40,116 nt of DNA from Photobacterium carnosum (GTDB lineage: Bacteria; Pseudomonadota; Gammaproteobacteria; Enterobacterales; Vibrionaceae): the NCBI RefSeq assembly GCF_002849605.1, contig NZ_NPIB01000035.1, positions 1 through 40,116 on the forward strand, written 5' to 3'. Both the position numbers and the translations under genes were made by a program. This document shows, in pieces, positions 35,501 through 40,116 of the stretch. How positions within the stretch are numbered: the stretch's first letter is position 1; the number at the start of each line of letters is the position of its first letter. Under the pieces are notes generated by a model that made no database searches, was not told the origin of the DNA, and saw only the letters and a program-made list of their open reading frames with translations.

Positions 35501-37438
35501 TTATGCGGGTTGTGATTGCTTCTCTGTGATGAATCCTTGATAGCCGCCAACGAATAATTCAGATAGCCGTTCTAATTGCGTTTCGGTTTCTACTCGAGTT
35601 GCGATCACTTTAATATTAAGGCTGTGTGCAGTTCTACAAATTGAAGATAATACCGCTGATTTTGTTTGATCATTCAATTGGTGAGTGTATACGTAATCAA
35701 TCTTTACGTAATTAGGTTGCAACTCTTTTAGATAGGTTAAAGATTGAAAATTACGGCCATAGTTATCGATACCAAAACCAAAATTGTATTTGCGAATAAT
35801 AGAACATAAAATACCTGTCGCATCTGGATGTTTGATACAACTGATTTCTTGAATTTCAAAAAATAGTCGAGAGCTGAGTAATGTATTCTTTTGTAATAAA
35901 TTATCTAACCAACGAATAAAGCTTGGATCATTAATACAACTATTGGTGATATTTATTGCGAAAGGGCCTATTGTTCTATCGGCATTTAATTTATTGATGA
36001 TTGCAACAATAACATGTCGGTCGAACCAACTTCCTATTTTTAAGTCTTCTATCGCCCCTAAAAACATACCTGCTGAATAGTAGTTGTTATTTTTCTTAAT
36101 GGCGGTAAAAACCTCATAATGATAATTTATACCATTTGATAAAGTGGCGGGTTGATATTTGTAAATAAATAAGTCTTCACTAATGGCTTCTTCAAGTAAT
36201 GCTTTCCATTGTTGTTTTCCCAGCGTTATTTGATTATTTATATCTTTAATGATTGCCACTGATTCATTAGGCATTATTTTTGCTTGCGTTAATGCATTAT
36301 CCAGTTGGGTTAATATCTGACTTGGTGTACTTTTATTTTCATTAAAGACTAAGCCAATTGCGACATTGTCATTAATAGTATTGGTACTTAAATCATTAAA
36401 AACATTTATTAATGATTTACTACAAATTTTCAGTTTTTCAATCGATATATTAGGAATGAGAATAGCAAATTCATCTTTAGATAGGCGAGCAAGGGTTACA
36501 TCATTAAAGGTTAATACTTCATTTAATCGTGTTGCTATAGTTTTTACTAACTCATCGCCTTTTTTGAATCCTTCATTTTGATAGCATTCATTGATTAAAT
36601 CAGTTTGAATTAGTCCTAATCCTCCTTTATAGGATTCATTGAGCCATGAACTGAGTTGGTGAATAAAAAAACTACGATTACCTAAGCCTGATATATTATC
36701 GAGATAAGCTTGTTGCCTTAATTTCATTGCTTCATCTGCTTGATTTTTAAAATTAGCATCTAATTGGTAACAGATTTTATTAAATGCACGCACAATAATG
36801 GCTAAATCTGATTCGTTGGGTATGGATAGTGGTGCTTGATTTAAATTCTCTATTGTTTTAGCTCTTAGTGTTAATCGGGCTAATGTTGCGTGGTTTTTAG
36901 AACAAATAAAATAAACAAGTAAACTAGAGATAATTGCAATGATGATATTTGCCAATACAGTATGTGTACTTATTTGCCATAGTTGTTGATAATTAAGTAT
37001 TGGTTGTGCGGTTATTGTTAATAAACCTAATGATTGATCGTTATGCTCGATTATTCGTTGTTCAGTATGAGATGGAATTTTAAATAAGTGTTGAAACCAA
37101 TTTGGTGAGTGAGTAGTGGGTATAATATTATCTTGACGAACAAGCTGATAAGCGTCAGTTGATGTAAGGCTGATCTGACTATAATTAGTCTTTGGAAATA
37201 ATTGATTAATGATGATGGATAATTTTTTTTCTTGGTTTTCTGACACGATAGGCGCATTTAGTTTTGTAAATGCTTGGGGTAGTATAACTAAAGCTCGATT
37301 AATATCTGCTTGTGACGTTATGATATGTTGATATTTTAATGTTGAATAGCTTGAATAAAGTTGTTGAGCAGTGATTGCACTAACAACAGAGCAAACTAAT
37401 ACGGTTAGACTAATAACTTGTCGTTTGAAAAGTGTCAT
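35501..37438 (-). CDS. LapD-like membrane protein with degenerate GGDEF and EAL domains
   Basis: A 645-residue protein from the ATG at 37438; a TTG 12 codons upstream is the only longer start. Two membrane helices (about 9-29 and 160-180) flank a periplasmic domain with the PNWF motif (112-115) of the LapD/MoxY family; a HAMP-like linker follows. The GGDEF site reads LSKDEF (319-324), lacking the Gly-Gly needed for cyclase activity. The EAL site reads YEVF, the FEITE site FEIQE, and the DDFG site DNYG, so phosphodiesterase activity is also unlikely. This is the design of LapD, which binds c-di-GMP and signals across the membrane to the LapG protease. No lapG is adjacent. No close paralogue is assigned. 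Confidence 0.82.
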   Translation of the reverse strand: MTLFKRQVISLTVLVCSVVSAITAQQLYSSYSTLKYQHIITSQADINRALVILPQAFTKLNAPIVSENQEKKLSIIINQLFPKTNYSQISLTSTDAYQLVRQDNIIPTTHSPNWFQHLFKIPSHTEQRIIEHNDQSLGLLTITAQPILNYQQLWQISTHTVLANIIIAIISSLLVYFICSKNHATLARLTLRAKTIENLNQAPLSIPNESDLAIIVRAFNKICYQLDANFKNQADEAMKLRQQAYLDNISGLGNRSFFIHQLSSWLNESYKGGLGLIQTDLINECYQNEGFKKGDELVKTIATRLNEVLTFNDVTLARLSKDEFAILIPNISIEKLKICSKSLINVFNDLSTNTINDNVAIGLVFNENKSTPSQILTQLDNALTQAKIMPNESVAIIKDINNQITLGKQQWKALLEEAISEDLFIYKYQPATLSNGINYHYEVFTAIKKNNNYYSAGMFLGAIEDLKIGSWFDRHVIVAIINKLNADRTIGPFAINITNSCINDPSFIRWLDNLLQKNTLLSSRLFFEIQEISCIKHPDATGILCSIIRKYNFGFGIDNYGRNFQSLTYLKELQPNYVKIDYVYTHQLNDQTKSAVLSSICRTAHSLNIKVIATRVETETQLERLSELFVGGYQGFITEKQSQPA

Positions 37439-37710
37439 AATTTGAGCACCAAAAAAGTTAAGTGCAGCACTCAATGAGTAAATGGTTGATAGAGAGATGC
37501 TGAAGATGAAGATGAAGATATCTGATTGATATAATTTATCAAAACTCAGCGATATAGAGTTGATTGTTTCTTAACAAAAGTTGTTTTTCGCTAAATGCGT
37601 CTATTTCTTTTTGCAACAAACGACAGTTTACAATTTAGAAGAGCTTTTATTCAGTTATTCATGATGATGTAGGTATTAATTATTAAGTGTTTTTAACGAG
37701 GAGAGAGAAA

Positions 37711-38349
37711 ATGGATTTGACTGATATTCGTCGAGAATATACTAAAGGCGGTTTACGTCGTGATGATTTGCCAAGTGAACCACTTGTTTTATTTAATCAG
37801 TGGCTTCAACAAGCCGTTGATGCTAATTTGCCTGATCCTACCGCTATGACTATTGCGACCGTTAATGCTGACGGTCAACCCTTTCAACGGATTGTGTTAT
37901 TAAAAGATATCAATAATGAAGGTTTTATTTTTTATACTAATTTGAGTAGTCGTAAGGCTGAACAATTACGTATAAATAATAAAATAAGCTTACATTTCCC
38001 ATGGCATATGCTTGAGCGCCAAGTACATGTTACTGGTTATGTTGAGCAATTATCAACTCTTGAAGTAATGAAGTATTTTTCAAGTAGGCCTAAAGAAAGT
38101 CAAATAGCCGCTTGGGCAAGTAAACAAAGTTCTCGGCTTTCTGCTCGTCAGGCTTTAGAAGGAAAATTTTTCGAATTAAAACGGAAATTTGCAGCAGGTG
38201 AAGTACCTCTTCCTAGTTTCTGGGGAGGGTATAGAGTTAAGTTTGAGTCGATTGAGTTTTGGCAAGGTGGTGAACATCGATTACATGATCGTTTTATTTA
38301 TTTACGTGGTAACAATAATAACTGGCATGTCGAACGTTTAGCACCATAA
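37711..38349 (+). CDS. pdxH: PdxH, pyridoxamine/pyridoxine 5'-phosphate oxidase
   Basis: A 212-residue FMN enzyme of vitamin B6 synthesis and salvage that oxidises PNP or PMP to pyridoxal phosphate. The ATG at 37711 has a GAGGAGAG ribosome site and gives the family length; an upstream GTG would add eight residues. Family motifs: RREYTKGGL near the N terminus, [36 protein letters not shown] (FMN contact), ARQASRL-like [11 protein letters not shown], and the C-terminal [15 protein letters not shown] and HVERLAP. Stand-alone gene; no other B6 gene nearby. Confidence 0.95.
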   Translation: MDLTDIRREYTKGGLRRDDLPSEPLVLFNQWLQQAVDANLPDPTAMTIATVNADGQPFQRIVLLKDINNEGFIFYTNLSSRKAEQLRINNKISLHFPWHMLERQVHVTGYVEQLSTLEVMKYFSSRPKESQIAAWASKQSSRLSARQALEGKFFELKRKFAAGEVPLPSFWGGYRVKFESIEFWQGGEHRLHDRFIYLRGNNNNWHVERLAP

Positions 38350-38390
38350 GTTAATGAATTAGCAGAGTAATTTGTACTCCGCTAATGTTA

Positions 38391-39104
38391 TTAATATTCT
38401 CGTAATATAATCGATTGCTGTGTTTTCAACATACTTTCTGGTATATGAGAACCAAAGCCAGCATCAAGTGCTAATTCAATCAATTCACCTTTTGAATTAG
38501 CATTGAATTTGTCTCGTAATCGAACAACATAGTTTTCAACAGTTTTGACTGCTAATTGTAATGTTTTGGAGATATATTGCGGTTTTTTACCGTACAGTAG
38601 TAAAAATAATACTTCTGATTCGCGTGTATTAAGAAAAATGTTTAATTGTTGATTATTAAAATGATTACTTTTTTCTTGTTGGTACTTGATCTCGCTAGAA
38701 CGGCAAAGCCAATGTCCAATTTCAAGTAAAGAAGTGTCTTTTAGTTCTATACCTGAAAAAATAGTCCCAATAATTTTACTATTGTTATCTCGCCATGCTG
38801 TTTTTGTAAATAAATGTACTCGCCAAGATCCATCTGCGTACGGATGAATGTCAAGTATACGTAACCGTTTTTCGGTTGTCATTACTTGCAAATCTTGTTG
38901 TTGAAATATATATGCATATTTATCGCTTAAATGAGGAATATCAAAATCAGTGAAACCAATGCAATCTAGTGGATTATTAAAACCTATGATTTTAGAGTAT
39001 TCCTCATAAACATAAACAAAAACTGAATTTATATCTTTACAACCCCAACAACCAGGTAATTGGTTCAATATATCTAATGAGGGGTGAGTACTATGAGTGT
39101 CCAT
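38391..39104 (-). CDS. vqmA: VqmA, DPO-responsive quorum-sensing regulator
   Basis: A 237-residue cytoplasmic receptor/transcription factor with an N-terminal PAS domain (about 10-125, LPGCWGCKDINSVFVY, then LDIHPYADGSW and the FTKTAWRD segment) and a C-terminal LuxR helix-turn-helix (about 165-225, TRESEVLFLLLYGKKPQYI). From memory these segments closely resemble V. cholerae VqmA, which binds 3,5-dimethylpyrazin-2-ol and activates the sRNA gene vqmR. Position supports this: a VqmR-like RNA gene and a VqmA operator lie directly upstream, in the same orientation. The DPO synthesis gene tdh is not in the window. The main uncertainty is whether ligand contacts are conserved. Confidence 0.88.
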   Translation of the reverse strand: MDTHSTHPSLDILNQLPGCWGCKDINSVFVYVYEEYSKIIGFNNPLDCIGFTDFDIPHLSDKYAYIFQQQDLQVMTTEKRLRILDIHPYADGSWRVHLFTKTAWRDNNSKIIGTIFSGIELKDTSLLEIGHWLCRSSEIKYQQEKSNHFNNQQLNIFLNTRESEVLFLLLYGKKPQYISKTLQLAVKTVENYVVRLRDKFNANSKGELIELALDAGFGSHIPESMLKTQQSIILREY

Positions 39105-39221
39105 TTATTATGAGCTTTATGTCTATTATTAATTATAACTTTCGTTAATTGTAATGAGTTTATTACATTGGGTAAATATATATACCATATAATGCTCATT
39201 TTATAAGCGAAAATGTATTGA

Positions 39222-39250
39222 ATAAAAAAAAGCCGATCATAGCGATCGGC
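39222..39250 (-). terminator. Rho-independent terminator of the VqmR-like RNA
   Basis: A 7-bp GC-rich stem GCCGATC / GATCGGC with a 5-base loop; on the minus strand it is followed by eight T. No protein gene ends nearby on that strand, which indicates an RNA gene. Confidence 0.9.
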
Positions 39251-39407
39251 AAAAACAGGACCTAGACTCCTGAGAGTATAATCCTGTACGACGTGTAGAA
39301 AAGATAATCAATAAGCGTTGTTATTTGATAGTACATATTACAACCCTTATTGATTTTATCCTTACGGATAAGTATTAATATTTACCAGTGTGGTTAAAAT
39401 ATTAATA
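39222..39407 (-). ncRNA. vqmR: VqmR-like small regulatory RNA
   Basis: A structured minus-strand RNA just upstream of vqmA. A -10-like TATATA at 39421-39416 predicts a start near 39407. Then come a 5' hairpin (about 39378-39404), a 6-bp hairpin TTATCC/GGATAA with a GTAA tetraloop (minus-strand reading; 39356-39371), a 16-bp stem with one mismatch (arms at 39306-39321 and 39340-39355), and a terminator: stem GCCGATC/GATCGGC (39232-39250) followed by T8 on the minus strand. In V. cholerae, VqmR is a 140-nt Hfq-dependent RNA repressing biofilm and other genes. I infer identity from position and operator, not from primary sequence. Both ends are estimates. Confidence 0.75.
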
Positions 39408-39440
39408 TGGTAACTATATATAAGCCTTAGGCAACAAAAT

Positions 39441-39458
39441 AGGGGGGAAATCACCCGT
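39441..39458 (-). promoter_or_regulatory. VqmA operator upstream of vqmR
   Basis: Read on the minus strand, ACGGGTGATTTCCCCCCT matches 16 of 18 positions of the palindrome AGGGGGGATTTCCCCCCT bound by V. cholerae VqmA. It lies about 35-50 bases upstream of the predicted RNA start, in activator position. The consensus is from memory of published work. Confidence 0.82.
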
Positions 39459-39505
39459 TGACATTACGATTTAGTATTGCTAGCCATGCTCGTCTGTATG
39501 TCTTT

Positions 39506-39934
39506 TTAGACATTATTGTGCCAGATAAGCTTTTTACCAAAACTTAAGCTATTGTCTGTCATTTTTATCATCGTGAGTTTTATTTTCCAAATTGGTGCGG
39601 AAATAAACTTTGCGGATGGAAAAATAGTGTAATAAAGATTTTTTGCTTTTTCTGAATCTTTATTTATTAGCTTTTCAATATGACCTTGAAATTGAATACC
39701 TTTTATATCAATTATATTCTTTGGTTGAGGAGCTATGGTACCAACAATATTATTATTGAGTATCATTAATTGACTATGTTTACTATTTTCACTTGTCATT
39801 ATAAATAGTGACATTTCATTTGAATTAAAAACATAATAACAATTAGCACACCATAGATCAGAAGAATTATTTACACATAGTGTTAACAGGTGATTACATT
39901 TTATAAAGTTACATATATGTTTGATATTATCCAT
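39506..39934 (-). CDS. YhbP-family (UPF0306) flavin-fold protein
   Basis: A 142-residue protein from the ATG at 39934, which has an upstream CGAGGT ribosome site; an in-frame ATG 11 codons earlier lacks one. The sequence resembles E. coli YhbP along its length: LCVNNSSDLWCANCYYVF, then SKHSQLM, IKGIQFQGHIEKL, the SAPIWKIKLTMIKMTDN segment and a SFGKKLIW end. The fold is the split barrel of pyridoxamine phosphate oxidase-like FMN proteins. Function is unknown for the family. It lies upstream of the vqmR operator in the same direction; transcripts should end before vqmR or run into it. Confidence 0.82.
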   Translation of the reverse strand: MDNIKHICNFIKCNHLLTLCVNNSSDLWCANCYYVFNSNEMSLFIMTSENSKHSQLMILNNNIVGTIAPQPKNIIDIKGIQFQGHIEKLINKDSEKAKNLYYTIFPSAKFISAPIWKIKLTMIKMTDNSLSFGKKLIWHNNV

Positions 39935-39994
39935 TATATACCTCGAGCTATTTATTAAATTATACACAAAAGGTGATTGTTTTTATTTTCCTGA

Positions 39995-40114
39995 TTACCA
40001 CCGAGACTCAGCCAGAGTTAATAATTTCTCTGGCATCGGTGGTGATTTTGCACCACATTTAATCAGCGTATTGAATATATCTTCAACTCGAAACCGATAA
40101 TTAAATCTAAAACA
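39995..40114 (-). CDS. C-terminal fragment of an unidentified protein, possibly a transposase (runs off the right edge)
   Basis: An open minus-strand frame of 39 codons entering from the right edge and ending at TAA (39995-39997). Its end reads IKCGAKSPPMPEKLLTLAESRW. The basic, aromatic start (CFRFNYRFRVEDIFNTL) and short tail resemble the C termini of DDE transposases, but I cannot name a family. No terminal inverted repeat could be recognised in the 60 bases beyond the stop codon. Confidence 0.35.
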   Translation of the reverse strand, partial: CFRFNYRFRVEDIFNTLIKCGAKSPPMPEKLLTLAESRW

Positions 40115-40116
40115 GA

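Noticed and set aside
39222..39420. CsrB/CsrC-type RNA
   Set aside because: Only a few GGA motifs occur on the transcribed strand and they are not repeated in many loops; VqmR identity explains position and operator better.

Overview
The window looks like the replication-origin region of the secondary chromosome of a member of the Vibrionaceae, most likely a Photobacterium or close relative. The main evidence is an RctB-type initiator gene (26259-28259, minus), a Dam-site-rich origin (about 28260-29604), a ParA2/ParB2 partition operon (29605-31801, plus) and eight copies of the 13-bp palindrome TTTACANTGTAAA, which matches the parS2 centromere site described for Vibrio cholerae chromosome 2. 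Low GC and the vqmR/vqmA quorum-sensing pair at the right end fit the same family. The genus is inferred; no species was identified.

Layout. The left edge (1-108) is the end of an IS3-like element that truncates a small lipoprotein gene. Next come a small exported protein (1182-1424), an iron-dependent alcohol dehydrogenase (1681-2832) and, on the minus strand, a porin plus iron-type periplasmic binding protein behind a Fur-like site (3029-5143). A TorZ/BisC-type molybdoenzyme with a fused C-terminal haem c domain follows (5814-8489). Two GH92 alpha-mannosidase lipoproteins (8875-14575) lie next to a fructose-type PTS pair (EIIB, then an HPr-EI-EIIA fusion; 15449-18290) that has no EIIC here.

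The region 18555-23773 looks like one functional unit. It holds a 50-residue membrane peptide, a DMT-family transporter and a sodium/solute symporter in a tight operon, a convergent AraC-type regulator, and a divergent glycine-amidinotransferase-like enzyme. A perfect 13-bp inverted repeat lies in the regulator/enzyme intergenic region. A patatin/Omp85 (type Vd) autotransporter follows.

The origin shows six ATGATCA iterons at an exact 23-bp period, two adjacent DnaA boxes, six further scattered iterons, two 39-bp elements that share 27 of 39 positions and lack GATC, a perfect 19-bp hairpin, and one parS2 site just before parA2. After parB2 come tmcA and a YcdX-like PHP phosphatase. Then follows a striking non-coding block: three parS2 sites, a 13-bp tandem repeat (10+10+6 perfect units in three homogeneous sequence blocks plus one degenerate unit), and four more parS2 sites. 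This block is the least explained structure in the window.

The right end carries a LapD-like degenerate GGDEF/EAL protein, pdxH, the DPO quorum-sensing receptor gene vqmA with a VqmR-like sRNA and a near-consensus VqmA operator, a YhbP-family protein, and a partial reading frame at the edge that I could not identify.
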